64,000 nt of DNA from Pseudomonadota bacterium (GTDB lineage: Bacteria > Pseudomonadota > Alphaproteobacteria > Sphingomonadales > Sphingomonadaceae), in assembly GCA_020160755.1 (NCBI GenBank), contig JAIUPN010000004.1, positions 1 through 64,000 on the forward strand, given 5' to 3'. The stretch's first letter is position 1. Each line of letters begins with the position of its first letter. Shown one piece after another: positions 63,385-64,000 of this stretch. The position numbers were made by a program, and so were the translations under genes. The notes beneath the pieces are model-generated. The model ran no database searches, was not told the origin of the DNA, and saw only the letters and a list, made by a program, of their open reading frames with translations.

Positions 63385-64000
63385 ATGGCCAAAGCGAAAC
63401 GTCAATATGTCTGCCAGAATTGCGGGTCCGCAACCTATCGCTGGCAGGGGCAGTGCGCCGATTGCGGCGAATGGAACACGCTCGTCGAGGAAGCCGCCGA
63501 GACCGTCTTTTCGGCGAAACATGATCTCAGCCGCGGCGGGCGGACGCTCGCGCTCGAAACGCTCGACGCCGACAGCAAGATGCCCGACCGGATGCTCTGC
63601 GGCATCGCCGAATTCGATCGCGCGCTCGGCGGGGGCTTCGTCGCGGGGTCGGCGACGCTGATCGGCGGCGATCCGGGGATCGGCAAGTCGACCTTGCTCC
63701 TGCAGGCGGCGGGGCGGCTGGCAAAGGCCGGCAAGTCGGTGGTCTATATCAGCGGCGAGGAAGCCGCGGCGCAGGTGCGGCTCCGCGCGCAGCGGCTGGG
63801 GCTTGGCAACGCGCCGGTGGCGCTCGCCAGCGCGACGTCGGTGCGCGACATATTGGCGACACTCGACGGGCGCGACGCCGATTTCGTCGTGATCGATTCG
63901 ATCCAGACAATGCACAGCGACCTGATCGACAGCGCGCCGGGCACGGTGAGCCAGGTGCGGGCGAGCGCGCAGGAACTGATCCGCTACGCGAAGGACAGCG
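63385..64000 (+). CDS. radA: DNA repair protein RadA (partial, runs off the window)
   Basis: The first 205 codons of RadA. The zinc finger reads CQNCGSATYRWQGQCADCG. The Walker A is GGDPGIGKST, followed by VVYISGEEAAAQVRLRAQRL and Walker B DFVVIDSIQTMHSD. The KNRFG motif and the Lon-like C-terminal domain lie beyond 64000. RadA assists branch migration in recombination. The ATG at 63385 directly precedes the finger, as in the family. Confidence 0.93.
   Translation, partial: MAKAKRQYVCQNCGSATYRWQGQCADCGEWNTLVEEAAETVFSAKHDLSRGGRTLALETLDADSKMPDRMLCGIAEFDRALGGGFVAGSATLIGGDPGIGKSTLLLQAAGRLAKAGKSVVYISGEEAAAQVRLRAQRLGLGNAPVALASATSVRDILATLDGRDADFVVIDSIQTMHSDLIDSAPGTVSQVRASAQELIRYAKDS

Overview
The window is 64 kb of GC-rich chromosome from an alphaproteobacterium. 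The gene content fits a sphingomonad, probably Sphingopyxis or a close relative: a PhyR-NepR-EcfG general stress locus, an HWE kinase, a UdgX-linked DNA ligase operon, a DUF2282/DUF692 bufferin cluster and an Anbu operon. The genus is inferred from content and codon style, not from a marker gene. I found no rRNA, tRNA, CRISPR array, insertion sequence or prophage. No stretch over 300 bases lacks a gene.

Region 1 (1-13.5 kb) is an accessory catabolic island. It holds an acyl-CoA dehydrogenase tail, leuC and leuD paralogues, two MarR regulators, an FMN reductase and two acyl-CoA ligases. A tightly coupled run follows: hydrolase, APH-type kinase, divergent enolase, 2-hydroxyacid dehydrogenase and a serine-less alpha/beta-hydrolase fold protein. 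A core-MetE methyltransferase completes it. Four near-identical 16-bp palindromes sit at the promoters and mark a local MarR regulon whose substrate is unknown.

Region 2 (13.5-17.4 kb) holds a methyltransferase with an Rrf2 regulator, an acetyltransferase, a lipase-like hydrolase and a PQQ-type sugar dehydrogenase lipoprotein. Region 3 (17.4-23.5 kb) is the general stress response: nepR-ecfG behind an exact EcfG-type promoter, a second divergent ecfG, phyR and an HWE kinase. Region 4 (23.5-28.8 kb) is a four-gene overlapping DNA repair operon: radical SAM protein, DUF4130-UdgX, exonuclease and ATP-dependent ligase.

Region 5 (28.8-40 kb) holds superoxide dismutase, serine dehydratase, a glutathione-dependent formaldehyde oxidation operon (frmA, purU, fghA with two VOC proteins and a YbaK protein), a quinone reductase, a DEAD-box helicase, a YhiN-type flavoprotein and a Gre-like factor with a tiny downstream partner. 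Region 6 (40-43.7 kb) is a bufferin copper-RiPP operon (bufABCD) ending in its own ECF sigma factor and NrsF anti-sigma, with a SigF-type promoter in front. Two secreted DUF2807 paralogues follow, behind a perfect interrupted palindrome.

Region 7 (45-64 kb) holds an SDR, two small exported proteins, secA, the ATP-grasp/alpha-E/transglutaminase/Anbu operon, a beta-lactamase-like hydrolase, a kelch protein, acs, an ALDH7 dehydrogenase, a thiolase-like/enoyl-CoA hydratase pair with a LiuR-like operator, a short transaldolase and the start of radA.
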